From a virus, in IMG/VR virus record IMGVR_UViG_3300037493_003695, positions 1 through 46,488 of that record: DNA of 46,488 nt; one strand, given 5' to 3'. Made by a program: the position numbers and the translations under genes. The notes beneath the pieces were generated by a model. That model did no database searches and was not told the DNA's origin. It was given only the letters and a program-made list of their open reading frames with translations. Positions 21,063 to 28,781 of the stretch are shown here, in pieces (the first letter of the stretch is position 1; every line of letters starts with the position of its first letter).

Positions 21063-21623
21063 TTAAATGTTATTAAACCTTCTAAACATATCAAGTGATT
21101 TATTCACTTGTTCTTGTAATGGTTCAATCATCTCATCATCCAACTCATCTTCTAAGTCCAAAACTTTAATATCACTAAACTCAGGCTCAACTTCAATATC
21201 ATAATGATGTGAACTATTATCTTTAAATCCTGTTCCCACACACCATTCACATTCTTCATCATTAAATTCATCTCTACCTACACCATTACAAAACTGACAA
21301 TCTTCTAATTCAGACTGACCAAATGTTCCGTATTCCAAATCATCAGGACCGTCACCAATCATATCTAAAGATTCAAATGTCTCCTCAGGGTCATAAGCCA
21401 TCCCACTGTAAACATCTTCATTAATATACATGTTCTTATATGTGGTAACATTATTTTTGTTACTCACAGTAATTCCACCTTTATCGTTTGCATAATCTTG
21501 AACATATAAAGGTTGTTGATTTGGTTGTGCGTAGTTTGTAGCGAATCCATCATAAACTGTTTTGTGTTTATCTAATATATTTGCTTTCTCTTCGGGTGTT
21601 ATATTTGTAAAATATGCATTCAT
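21063..21623 (-). CDS. Protein with DnaJ-type zinc finger pair
   Basis: 186 residues. Two CxxCxGxG repeats, CQFCNGVG and CEWCVGTG, about 15 residues apart, form one DnaJ-type zinc-binding unit. The N-terminus (MNAYFTNITPEEKANILDKH) resembles the short late leaders seen in neighbours and the rest is acidic. There is no J domain, so it is not a DnaJ. In phage and plastid proteins such fingers bind unfolded proteins or partners. TATTTATA lies 14 nt upstream. Possibly a late assembly factor. Confidence 0.65.
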   Translation of the reverse strand: MNAYFTNITPEEKANILDKHKTVYDGFATNYAQPNQQPLYVQDYANDKGGITVSNKNNVTTYKNMYINEDVYSGMAYDPEETFESLDMIGDGPDDLEYGTFGQSELEDCQFCNGVGRDEFNDEECEWCVGTGFKDNSSHHYDIEVEPEFSDIKVLDLEDELDDEMIEPLQEQVNKSLDMFRRFNNI

Positions 21624-21637
21624 AATGTTGTTTTAAA

Positions 21638-21645
21638 TATAAATA
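21638..21645 (-). promoter_or_regulatory. Late-type promoter motif TATTTATA
   Basis: Octamer 14 nt before the ATG at 21623. Confidence 0.5.
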
Positions 21646-21682
21646 TGTTGATTAAGAAGAATAATTTAATTACAATTATAAT

Positions 21683-21979
21683 ATGAAAGTTGATATTGAT
21701 GAGTATGCCGAAGGGGCAGTCCTTTTGGATGGTTTAGAATCGGCAATAATTGGTATTGTTGAAGAATTTGGTAATGGTAGAAGAATCTTATATTCAAAAC
21801 CAAAGATTCTATCAATACTTTGTGAAAGAGATTCAATGACTATGGGAGAGGCTGAAGAATTTTATGATTATAACATACTTGGTCTTTATGCTGGTGAGCA
21901 AAACGCAGTATTTTTAGACATACCCATCAAACCTGTTTTTACAAATGATTCTTGGTATTTTGAATTTTTAGAAAGTTAA
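21683..21979 (+). CDS. Small protein, unknown function
   Basis: 98 residues. YAEGAVLLDGLESAIIGIVE, FGNGRRILYSKPKILSILCE and a helical DSMTMGEAEEFYDYN, ending FTNDSWYFEFLES. The pattern DGLxxAIIGxxxE...GEAEEFYxYN is common in uncharacterised phage proteins with an alpha/beta fold. Divergent from 21063-21623 and convergent with 21968-22558, overlapping its end by 12 nt. Confidence 0.7.
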   Translation: MKVDIDEYAEGAVLLDGLESAIIGIVEEFGNGRRILYSKPKILSILCERDSMTMGEAEEFYDYNILGLYAGEQNAVFLDIPIKPVFTNDSWYFEFLES

Positions 21980-22558
21980 AATATATACCGATAAAACTTT
22001 ACTTGATAAACTTTGTATATATCTATTAACATTTTCCAAACTAATTTCCTTGTTGTTTTTTTCTAAGAATCTCATTACCCCTGAAATCATCAATGATTGT
22101 GATTGATTTGCCATTTCTAAAACTTCATCACAATATTCATTTTTATGATTTTTAAGGAAAATATCCGCTTTAATTCTATCCCTACCCATATACAGGTATG
22201 GTGCAGCACCAGCCATATTTACCAAACTACATTCTCTGAGTTTTTTTAAGTAATCTCTTAAAAATTTACTATCAAAATATTTAAAAACATCAATGTTTTT
22301 AATTAACTCTTCGGTTCTTTTCCACTCGGCATTATTAAAAGATTCTTTCAAACCATCATTCTTTTTTTTCCACACATCAGTTGTAGAAATTAGATTTAAA
22401 GATGAACCATTATCCCATTTAACTGAATAAATTGTCTCACCCATCACATCATTAACCATAGTAACAACACCTTCAGTTGTTGGTGGGACATTACTATATT
22501 CGTCCTCCATATGTAGAAGAATTACTTTGTCACCAACTTTAAGTTTAGGATTTATCAT
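21968..22558 (-). CDS. Protein with N-terminal SH3-like barrel, unknown function
   Basis: 196 residues. Residues ~5-60 (LKVGDKVILLHMEDEYSNVP, TTEGVVTMVNDVMGETIYSV, KWDNGSSLNLI) have the V-G-D-x-V and VxWxxGSxxxL pattern of small SH3/KOW-like barrels. The remaining two thirds are helical and charged. Shares a palindromic late promoter region with the divergent gene at 22602. Function unknown. Confidence 0.65.
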   Translation of the reverse strand: MINPKLKVGDKVILLHMEDEYSNVPPTTEGVVTMVNDVMGETIYSVKWDNGSSLNLISTTDVWKKKNDGLKESFNNAEWKRTEELIKNIDVFKYFDSKFLRDYLKKLRECSLVNMAGAAPYLYMGRDRIKADIFLKNHKNEYCDEVLEMANQSQSLMISGVMRFLEKNNKEISLENVNRYIQSLSSKVLSVYILTF

Positions 22559-22588
22559 TTTATACCTTTATAATTAAATATTAACTAA

Positions 22589-22602
22589 TATTTATATAAA
22601 TA
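22589..22602. promoter_or_regulatory. Palindromic divergent late-type promoter
   Basis: TATTTATA (22589-22596, plus) and TATTTATA read on the minus strand (22595-22602) overlap to form ATATTTATATAAATAT. One faces the gene at 22602 (5 nt away), the other the gene at 22558 (36 nt away). Confidence 0.6.
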
Positions 22603-23231
22603 TGAATTCTAACTTTATTATTACTGAAGAACAAAAAAAATTAATAATTAATGAATCAATTGGTTCAGAATTAGGTGGGATAGTCAAAGAAAACTACGAA
22701 TTTGTGAAAGATATTTTAAAAAAAGCGTCAGAACAAATAGGTGTTAATTTAGAATTTGCCATCACTTGGGGAGCAACGATTGGCGGTTTAGTAGGTCCGC
22801 TTAATGATTTTGTATTAGGTATTGAACCCAATATAAATGATGTTGAATTATCTTTATTATTGACCGGAGTCATTGCCGTTATTTATTTTGACAATAAAAA
22901 ATTGATAACAACTATATTAGAGAAAATAAAAGAAAAAGGATTAGAGGATATTTTCAAAACCACTCTAAAAAAAGGGGAAGAATTAAAGAATGTTTTTGTT
23001 ACATTTATCCAATCTTTAAATTTAACCACACATAAGATAATCAATATAGTAAGTTATACTTTCATAGTACCTTTAATCCCTCAATTTTTTGAATTGGCTC
23101 ATAACGGAACATTCACCGACTCTGATATATCACAAATATCTGTTAGATTAGCTTCTTTTGGAATTTTAACAGTTTCTAGTTTGATTATTAGAGAGTTAGT
23201 TAATAAAATGTTAGAAAGATTCAAAAATTAA
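22602..23231 (+). CDS. Putative membrane protein with ITE leader
   Basis: 209 residues. Start MNSNFIITEEQKKLIINESI carries an ITE triplet. Hydrophobic segments at ~residues 50-68 (FAITWGATIGGLVGPLNDFV), 80-95 (LSLLLTGVIAVIYF), 145-165 and 180-198 suggest three or four membrane helices around a charged KEKGLEDIFKTTLKKGEELK stretch. Late promoter 5 nt upstream, so leaderless. Could be a virion membrane or ejection protein. Converges with 23228-24235 with a 4-nt overlap. Confidence 0.65.
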   Translation: MNSNFIITEEQKKLIINESIGSELGGIVKENYEFVKDILKKASEQIGVNLEFAITWGATIGGLVGPLNDFVLGIEPNINDVELSLLLTGVIAVIYFDNKKLITTILEKIKEKGLEDIFKTTLKKGEELKNVFVTFIQSLNLTTHKIINIVSYTFIVPLIPQFFELAHNGTFTDSDISQISVRLASFGILTVSSLIIRELVNKMLERFKN

Positions 23232-24235
23232 TTTTTTGAATTGTAATCAATTAAAGTATCTATTACAATATTTTCTTCATCATTTGTTAAACCGTGAATA
23301 TCTTTATGTGTGTTAAACCAATGTTTAACAACATCTACGAATGGTACTTTCTTTAATTTTGACAATCTTTTAAAACCTTTTACTTGGGCTTGTATTTCGT
23401 GAGGTTGTAAGTAATATTCTAAATTATTCTCAGTATCTAAACTAACGTCATCTAAATCTCCCCTATACTCTTGTCTACCATGTTCTAATTCGTGAGTAAT
23501 TATTTCATTCAGTTCACCAATTATATTATAAAAATCACGTCTTAATGTTTTAGGATTACATATAATTAATAATTCAATAATCTCTTCTTCAGGAACATAA
23601 CTACCGTTAATCTTAAACCCTTCCATTTTTTTATTGTGACGTATATCTAACTCAACTATAAATTCTAAAGGATAATTTTTAAAAGTATAAAAATCTTCAT
23701 CACCAGGTAAAAAAAAATCTCCCTTTTTGTTAGTTTTCAAAATATTAACAATATCTCTAACAACATCTCTTGTTGCTTTACGACTCATTCTTTGTTCTGT
23801 TAAATAATCTTTTTTAGGAAGATTAAAATTTATTTTATTTATTTTTACATGCTCAATATTGGCAAATCTTAATAAAGATTCAATTTCGTGTTCCAACCCC
23901 CATGTGATAAGATTGGTTTTTGTTAATTTTTCCGAAATTTTATTAAAATCTAAATCATTAGGTTCTATATCCCCACTTTTAATTTTTGAGATATCTAAAT
24001 CTTCAATAGAAGATGGTCCGGTAAGATATAGATAAGTTAACAAAGGTTTATTTATTTTAACAATTTCAACATCAACTAAATAAAACTTAACCCAATCACC
24101 AATATTTATCAAATTTTTAGTTCCAACAATATTAAATTTAAAACTAATCTTATTTTTATCTTCTATTGTAAAAACAGGACCGTTGTATTCAAAAACTTGT
24201 TCGTCGAAGACATGATTTAATTTTTCATAATTCAT
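23228..24235 (-). CDS. Putative zinc metallopeptidase (HExxH)
   Basis: 335 residues. EIITHELEHGRQEYRG contains HExxH with the catalytic Glu; a third zinc ligand may be the H or E of YLQPHEIQAQ ~30 residues later. This HExxH...PHEIxA pairing is seen in phage proteins assumed to be peptidases. An internal DYLTEQRMSRKATRDVVRDI segment resembles the N-terminal leaders of other proteins here, as if a leader had been joined to another domain. TATTTATT lies 3 nt upstream. Could process virion proteins. Confidence 0.65.
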   Translation of the reverse strand: MNYEKLNHVFDEQVFEYNGPVFTIEDKNKISFKFNIVGTKNLINIGDWVKFYLVDVEIVKINKPLLTYLYLTGPSSIEDLDISKIKSGDIEPNDLDFNKISEKLTKTNLITWGLEHEIESLLRFANIEHVKINKINFNLPKKDYLTEQRMSRKATRDVVRDIVNILKTNKKGDFFLPGDEDFYTFKNYPLEFIVELDIRHNKKMEGFKINGSYVPEEEIIELLIICNPKTLRRDFYNIIGELNEIITHELEHGRQEYRGDLDDVSLDTENNLEYYLQPHEIQAQVKGFKRLSKLKKVPFVDVVKHWFNTHKDIHGLTNDEENIVIDTLIDYNSKN

Positions 24236-24238
24236 ATT

Positions 24239-24246
24239 AATAAATA
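24239..24246 (-). promoter_or_regulatory. Late-type promoter motif TATTTATT
   Basis: Octamer 3 nt before the ATG at 24235. Confidence 0.45.
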
Positions 24247-24355
24247 CTATTTCAAATTAGTTTATTTTTAATTATAATTCCATTTATGGAACTATTAAAT
24301 ACACATCCCGTCAAGTTTATTTTTGGTGGTAAGTTACTTTTTGGTGGTAGATAGA

Positions 24356-24363
24356 TATTTATT
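24356..24363 (+). promoter_or_regulatory. Late-type promoter motif TATTTATT
   Basis: Octamer 4 nt before the HNH ATG at 24368; it decides that start over the upstream in-frame GTG/ATG-like codons. Confidence 0.5.
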
Positions 24364-24367
24364 ATAT

Positions 24368-25036
24368 ATGAATTATAGAAAATTATGGGAAAGTGTATAC
24401 GGACCAATTCCTAAAGATTCTTTAGGGAGAACTTTTGATATTCATCATATTGATGGTAATCGTAAAAATAATAAAATTGAAAATTTAATTTGTTTATCTT
24501 TAGAGGACCATTATAAAATACACCTAAAACAATTTGAAGAAATTAAATCCGAGAAAGAGTTTAGGTCTTTAGTTTTTCTTTCAAAAAGAATTAACAAATC
24601 AATAGATGATTTAACAGGGTGGACAATGTCTCAAGAAACTAAAGATAAAATAAGTAAAACTTTAACAGGAACTAAAAGACCTGAAGAAGTTATTAAAAAA
24701 TTTAAAGAAAAGTTAAAAGGGTACAAATGGACTCAGGAACAAATAAACAATAGAGTTAAGGGACTTAAAAATTTTTATAAAGAAAATGATAGGGAATCAA
24801 GGTCAGAATGGAGAAAAAATATTTCAGAATCACATAAGGGTAAAATTTTAAGTGATGAAACCAAATTAAAATTATCAAAATATAATTCCAAATTAACGGA
24901 TAATGAGGTTTTAGAAATTATTGACTTGATTAACTCGGGAAAACCTTATAAATTTATTTCTGAAAAATATAACATAAGTCAATCACAAATAACCTCTATA
25001 AAACAAAAGAAAACTTATAAATGGATATGGAATTAA
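24368..25036 (+). CDS. HNH homing endonuclease with NUMOD3 repeats
   Basis: 222 residues from the ATG at 24368. HNH core: TFDIHHIDGNRKNNKIENLI then CLSLEDHYKIH. Next come NUMOD3-type modules (MSQETKDKISKTLTGTKRP, LSDETKLKLSKY), which contact DNA, and a C-terminal helix-turn-helix (LINSGKPYKFISEKYNISQSQ). This is the standard plan of free-standing phage homing endonucleases. Its 3' end overlaps the start of the thioesterase gene by 16 nt, so it may have inserted just upstream and supplies that gene's ribosome context. Confidence 0.9.
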   Translation: MNYRKLWESVYGPIPKDSLGRTFDIHHIDGNRKNNKIENLICLSLEDHYKIHLKQFEEIKSEKEFRSLVFLSKRINKSIDDLTGWTMSQETKDKISKTLTGTKRPEEVIKKFKEKLKGYKWTQEQINNRVKGLKNFYKENDRESRSEWRKNISESHKGKILSDETKLKLSKYNSKLTDNEVLEIIDLINSGKPYKFISEKYNISQSQITSIKQKKTYKWIWN

Positions 25037-25443
25037 TTATGACACACCCAATTAAAAAATCCGATTTAGGTTTTCACGGTAACCTATTTGGGGGAAAATT
25101 ATTATCTCTTTTAGACGCCGCGGCAGCAGGGTATTCTATGCAAATTTGTGATACCCCAAGAATGGTAACGGTATCTATTGATAAATGTTTTTTTGAAAAA
25201 CCTGCCAAGGAAGGTCAACTTTTAAAGATTTACGGGTACCCATCAAAATTAGGAATAACGTCAGTAACATTATATATGGAAGCGAGAGCTCATAATGTTT
25301 ACACTGGTAATCAAGTTATAGTTTTAAGAACAAATATTAAATTTGTGAGTATTGATGAAGACGGTAATCCAATTCCTTTAGGTGAAAAGGCGAGAAGAAG
25401 GATTACAAATTTAATTGACAAAAGTTCTAAACCTGAATCTTAA
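25021..25443 (+). CDS. Acyl-CoA thioesterase (hotdog fold, YciA-like)
   Basis: 140 residues. THPIKKSDLGFHGNLFGGKL and LLSLLDAAAAGYSMQ are the hotdog helix region of cytosolic acyl-CoA thioesterases; the N-x-x-G-x-x-x-G-G-x-x-L-x-x-x-D pattern includes the catalytic Asp. VTVSIDKCFFEKPAKEGQLL and the later strands complete one hotdog domain. It hydrolyses fatty acyl-CoA in the cytoplasm. Rare in phages: it might change lipid supply or membrane composition during infection. Overlaps the HNH gene; convergent with the cupin gene, overlapping it by 17 nt. Confidence 0.85.
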   Translation: MDMELIMTHPIKKSDLGFHGNLFGGKLLSLLDAAAAGYSMQICDTPRMVTVSIDKCFFEKPAKEGQLLKIYGYPSKLGITSVTLYMEARAHNVYTGNQVIVLRTNIKFVSIDEDGNPIPLGEKARRRITNLIDKSSKPES

Positions 25444-25702
25444 TTCTTAATTTACCATCACCTTTAATTGCTCTGTGGTAAACCCCTGCCGGTATAAAGT
25501 ATTTTTGATTTTTTTCTAATATAACAGGTAATTCGTCGTCTAATTGTAGTTTCCAATTATTACCTTCAATAACTTCAATAGTTCTATCTTCTCTGTCACG
25601 ATGCCATAATAATTCAACGTCAGTAATATTCTCTTCAAATGTCCTTTCTTTAACATTTGAACTTAATATAACGTCTTCGTATGGTTTAATATCGTCACTC
25701 AT
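25427..25702 (-). CDS. Small cupin-like protein
   Basis: 91 residues from the ATG at 25702 (MSDDIKPYEDVILSS). LLWHRDREDRTIEVIEGNNW, WKLQLDDELPVILEKNQKYF and IPAGVYHRAIKG follow the cupin order: H/D-E cluster, beta strands, then PxGxxH. Only part of the metal-binding set is present (WHRDREDR, GVYH). Function unknown. Starts 5 nt behind the stop of 25708-26268, in the operon from 27549. Confidence 0.7.
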   Translation of the reverse strand: MSDDIKPYEDVILSSNVKERTFEENITDVELLWHRDREDRTIEVIEGNNWKLQLDDELPVILEKNQKYFIPAGVYHRAIKGDGKLRIKIQV

Positions 25703-25707
25703 TTCTA

Positions 25708-26268
25708 TTACCAATAACCTGGATATGTCTTACCACCCCAAAGGTGTCCAAATCTATTGATTCTACAAGCCCAATAACCAGCCTTTGTTCTATCTTTTTT
25801 CTTATCACATTGGTGTCTTGCTGCAAATGATTTACGTGCTTTAGGGTTAGATACCTTAGCAGTTAATCCACCATGGACATCACCAAATGAAATCTTTTTA
25901 ACATTACCTGAAGAAGGGTTTTTAACATAAACAACATATTTCTTACCCCCACCAGAGTTTCTCATTGGTCTACCCAACTGTACTTTCTTACCCTTGTATT
26001 CGGCTTCATTCAAGTCTTCCTCAATAAATGGAACATCAAGATGAACAACTTTCCCATTAGATAAGGTTGCGGTTTTTCCCATGTCTGATTTAACAATTTC
26101 AACATCATCCTCATTTAAATCAATCATCCCTTGATTATATAAATCTCTAACCTCATTAATTAATTTAAAGAAGTTTTGTGATAATGGTCTGTAAACATTT
26201 TCAGTTAATGGAATCTCATAATCCAAGTGATATTGTAATCCTTCTGAAATTATTTTATCGTTTTTCAT
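25708..26268 (-). CDS. Putative virion protein with RHxC...AGYWxCR domain
   Basis: 186 residues. N-terminus MKNDKIISEGLQYHLDYEIP and PLTEN hold ISE and LTE triplets. The C-terminal ~90 residues (KVQLGRPMRNSGGGKKYVVY, KARKSFAARHQCDKKKDRTK, AGYWACRINRF) match a short Cys-containing domain that recurs in phage and giant-virus structural or packaging-related proteins. Overlaps the PPK2 gene by 14 nt. Virion role inferred. Confidence 0.65.
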   Translation of the reverse strand: MKNDKIISEGLQYHLDYEIPLTENVYRPLSQNFFKLINEVRDLYNQGMIDLNEDDVEIVKSDMGKTATLSNGKVVHLDVPFIEEDLNEAEYKGKKVQLGRPMRNSGGGKKYVVYVKNPSSGNVKKISFGDVHGGLTAKVSNPKARKSFAARHQCDKKKDRTKAGYWACRINRFGHLWGGKTYPGYW

Positions 26269-27334
26269 CTGTTGGTGGTTTTAATACGGTTAATGCTTCA
26301 GGGAAACTTTTATCTAAAACTTCCTCATTTTTATCGTTATATGGTATATTTTGTAAAACATATCTAATTGCATTTAAACCTGAAATTCTTTTATCGTTTG
26401 AATCTACAATTACCCAAGGATGATTAACTGTTGATGTCTTATCAAATAGTTTTTCTTTAAATTCTGTGAATCTATCCCACAAATCTTGCATCTTTTCATC
26501 ATTAGGTGAATACTTCCAATATTTTAAAGGTGATTGTTGTCTCATTTCAAATCGGTTCGCCTGTGTTATCTTGTCTATTGAAAACCACAATTTAAATAGG
26601 TAATCTCCGTCTTTTACTAAACCTTGTTCAAAATCTTCAACATTATCCATAAAATCTTCATACTCCTCAGTAGAACCATAACCCATGACAGGTTCAATTA
26701 ACCCCCTATTATACCAACTTCTATCAAATAAATTAACTTTACCTGGTTGAATTTGACCTCTATATCTATCCCACCAATTTTTTCTTTCTTCAGGTGTTGG
26801 TATACCAAGAGCAATTATATTATAAAATCTTGGATTCATATTCTCAACAAATTTTTTAATTACTGAACCTTTACCTGCAGAATCTCTACCTTCAAAAACA
26901 ATAATCACAGTTTTACCTGTATTATGTAACCATTCTTGTAATTTTAATAATTCAATCTGTAAATAATAAAGTTCTTCTCTATAAACTTTTTTTGGAATGA
27001 TAGAAGGTTCTTGTGGTTCTAACTGTGGTAAATCATCTTTTTCAGGTTCCTGTAAAATAATGTTTATTTCACGTTTTTTAAGTGACTTTAGTAACTTTTT
27101 GAAGAAATCCAAAATGTTTCTATTTTTATCACCTTTCATTTTAAGGACTTTCAAAACACCTCTTTCTAATAAATTAAAATCAACAATTTGATTTTTTGAA
27201 TAATCAACAACTTGATTTAAATCTTTCTGTAGTTGAGCACTATATACATCACTATATTTTAAGATATCAATAATCCTTTTAATTTGGGATTCTGATTTTT
27301 CCTCATTTATTAAATGTTTATTTAAATTTCTCAT
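26255..27334 (-). CDS. ppk2: Polyphosphate kinase 2 family protein with N-terminal extension
   Basis: 359 residues. The PPK2 domain spans ~115-345: Walker A FEGRDSAGKGS (147-157), the second motif FDRSWYNR (203-210) and a lid region with EMRQQSPLKYWKYS. These enzymes move phosphate between polyphosphate and nucleotides, most often making NDP/NTP from polyP. Residues 1-115 are not part of the family; they begin MRNLNKHLINEEKSESQIKR (INE triplet) and are helical and charged, like the virion-associated proteins nearby. Chance to be packaged in the head and act at the start of infection is therefore real but unproven. Overlaps both neighbours. Confidence 0.88.
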   Translation of the reverse strand: MRNLNKHLINEEKSESQIKRIIDILKYSDVYSAQLQKDLNQVVDYSKNQIVDFNLLERGVLKVLKMKGDKNRNILDFFKKLLKSLKKREINIILQEPEKDDLPQLEPQEPSIIPKKVYREELYYLQIELLKLQEWLHNTGKTVIIVFEGRDSAGKGSVIKKFVENMNPRFYNIIALGIPTPEERKNWWDRYRGQIQPGKVNLFDRSWYNRGLIEPVMGYGSTEEYEDFMDNVEDFEQGLVKDGDYLFKLWFSIDKITQANRFEMRQQSPLKYWKYSPNDEKMQDLWDRFTEFKEKLFDKTSTVNHPWVIVDSNDKRISGLNAIRYVLQNIPYNDKNEEVLDKSFPEALTVLKPPTDEKR

Positions 27335-27549
27335 TTAGAATATTTTTTGAACAATAAAGACAAACCAAAGAAAAACCCCGAAATAAAATACAAAGTTAGA
27401 TTTGCGTACCACAAACTCCCTGTTAGTGAAATAAGCCAATATTGAACGGCATCGAATCCAAGTGGGTTGAAAAACATTCCTAATATTAAAAGCTTTACGG
27501 AAATATTTTCTAAAAATATTTTTTTCCAAGTTCTGTGTACTATCTCCAT
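27331..27549 (-). CDS. Small membrane protein
   Basis: 72 residues with two hydrophobic helices (ISVKLLILGMFFNPLGFDAV and LTLYFISGFFFGLSLLF) separated by a turn with W and Y; the end is basic (KKYSK). Overlaps the PPK2 gene by 4 nt (ATGA type), so it is translated first in that operon. An alternative frame at 27335-27556 is less plausible because it breaks this coupling. Function unknown. Confidence 0.65.
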   Translation of the reverse strand: MEIVHRTWKKIFLENISVKLLILGMFFNPLGFDAVQYWLISLTGSLWYANLTLYFISGFFFGLSLLFKKYSK

Positions 27550-27643
27550 CTTCCATACTAACGGATTTACTATTTATGATTCATTCAAACGGGATTATCA
27601 TTTGATAAATATTTGAAATACTGAATAATTTAACATCTATAAG

Positions 27644-27651
27644 TATTTATA
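27644..27651 (+). promoter_or_regulatory. Late-type promoter motif TATTTATA
   Basis: Octamer 19 nt before the ATG at 27671. Confidence 0.5.
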
Positions 27652-27670
27652 TAAGAAAAATAGTCAATTT

Positions 27671-28201
27671 ATGAAAAAAAGAAGTATTAACTCTAATTTA
27701 ATTCGCAACACACTTAGACAATATATCTCAGAACAAGATATACCTGTAAAAGACGAAATGGTGGAAAAGAAACCAAGATGTTTAACAACTAATTCTTTAC
27801 CATTAACGGAACTCACTGGAGAAGCTGAAAATTTTATGGAATACACTCCAAGTATCACAAAAAGAAAAAATGGTGTTAACTCTTTAGTAGATACATTAGG
27901 TATTTTAAATAACTTAAGATTATTTAAAGACGTTAATGATGGTGGAGAACATCTATCTTACGAAATGCTACAAAATTTAAACAATTATAGAAATAGAAAT
28001 TATTTTGATGAAACTTCAGGCCAATGTAACAAAGCAATGGACAAAGTAATTGAACTTTACAAGGAAAATGAACATGGTACTGAGTTAGTTAAAGACATTG
28101 AAAAAGTATTATCATTACAGACCAAAGATGATGAATTAACACCATCGCCAAGAGCTAAAGAATATCTAAAAAGATGTATGGAATTAGTTAAAGGAAAATA
28201 A
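27671..28201 (+). CDS. Putative virion-associated protein with ISE leader
   Basis: 176 residues. Leader MKKRSINSNLIRNTLRQYIS, then EQD, and PLTELTGEAENFMEYTP: ISE and LTE triplets. The rest is helical and charged with one KEYLKRCMELVKGK end; no known domain. Monocistronic unit between a late promoter and a strong terminator at 28225-28245. Function unknown. Confidence 0.65.
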   Translation: MKKRSINSNLIRNTLRQYISEQDIPVKDEMVEKKPRCLTTNSLPLTELTGEAENFMEYTPSITKRKNGVNSLVDTLGILNNLRLFKDVNDGGEHLSYEMLQNLNNYRNRNYFDETSGQCNKAMDKVIELYKENEHGTELVKDIEKVLSLQTKDDELTPSPRAKEYLKRCMELVKGK

Positions 28202-28224
28202 TCAATTTAACGATAAATGAAGAA

Positions 28225-28245
28225 GGGACATGTGTCCCTTTTTTT
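28225..28245 (+). terminator. Terminator after 27671-28201
   Basis: GGGACA-TG-TGTCCC hairpin followed by seven T on the plus strand. Confidence 0.85.
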
Positions 28246-28256
28246 ATTTTAAAAAC

Positions 28257-28264
28257 TATTTATA
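28257..28264 (+). promoter_or_regulatory. Late-type promoter motif TATTTATA
   Basis: Octamer 33 nt before the ATG at 28298. Confidence 0.45.
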
Positions 28265-28297
28265 ATAATAAACCAAATTAAAAAGTAAATAGTTAAA

Positions 28298-28426
28298 ATG
28301 GCAAAAGGAAAACTTTCAACTAATGGGTCAAAAGAAACTTTCGGAAAAAGAAGAGAAGGTGTATCAAAGAAAAAATACGGACCAAAAGAACAAAAACCAA
28401 AAAACTACAAAGGACAAGGTAGATAA
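28298..28426 (+). CDS. Very basic small protein (42 aa)
   Basis: ATG at 28298, TAA at 28424-28426. Begins MAKGKLSTNGSKETFGKRRE and ends KPKNYKGQGR; almost a third is K or R and there are no hydrophobic clusters. Such peptides bind nucleic acid or are small head proteins. Lies between a late promoter and the membrane-protein gene 20 nt downstream, with which it is probably cotranscribed. Confidence 0.6.
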   Translation: MAKGKLSTNGSKETFGKRREGVSKKKYGPKEQKPKNYKGQGR

Positions 28427-28445
28427 ACCAAAAAAAAATAAAATT

Positions 28446-28757
28446 ATGAAAAACAAGAAATTTTTCTTTGGATGGGAAAATATTAAATGGGTTATTTCTG
28501 AATTAGGTAAAATGTATTCAAGTAAACCTTCGTTTTTTTCTAAAAAAAGAATTGAATCAGGTATTGCATTTGTTATCGCACAATGGGGTATGATTTTCTT
28601 TCTATTGGAAAAACATTCTGAGATGTCAATAACTGATTTAGTAATGTGGACCGGTGTTGAATTTGCCGTTTCAGGATATATAATTCACCAAATTCAAAAA
28701 GAAAAGAAAGAAGAAGATTTACCACCAACTGATGAGGACCAACCTGAAATAAATTAA
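28446..28757 (+). CDS. Small membrane protein, two helices
   Basis: 103 residues from the ATG at 28446 (MKNKKFFFGWENIKWVISEL); the longer frame overlaps the small basic gene and is only K/Q-rich. Hydrophobic helices at ~38-57 (ESGIAFVIAQWGMIFFLLEK) and ~64-82 (SITDLVMWTGVEFAVSGYII), with an acidic tail (DLPPTDEDQPEIN). Such short two-helix proteins include holins, and a lysis role is possible although the endolysin is 11 kb away. Confidence 0.65.
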   Translation: MKNKKFFFGWENIKWVISELGKMYSSKPSFFSKKRIESGIAFVIAQWGMIFFLLEKHSEMSITDLVMWTGVEFAVSGYIIHQIQKEKKEEDLPPTDEDQPEIN

Positions 28758-28781
28758 AAAACCCCTTTTGGGGTTTTTTTT
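28755..28781. terminator. Bidirectional terminator
   Basis: ACCCC-TTTT-GGGGT with A run before and T run after; serves the plus gene ending at 28757 and the minus gene ending at 28780. Confidence 0.85.

Noticed and set aside
27335-27556. Alternative membrane-protein frame beside PPK2
   Set aside because: The frame at 27331-27549 has clear membrane helices and the ATGA overlap with PPK2; this one has neither.
28323-28445. Longer start for the membrane protein at 28446
   Set aside because: The extra 41 residues are low-complexity K/Q and overlap the more plausible 42-residue basic gene.
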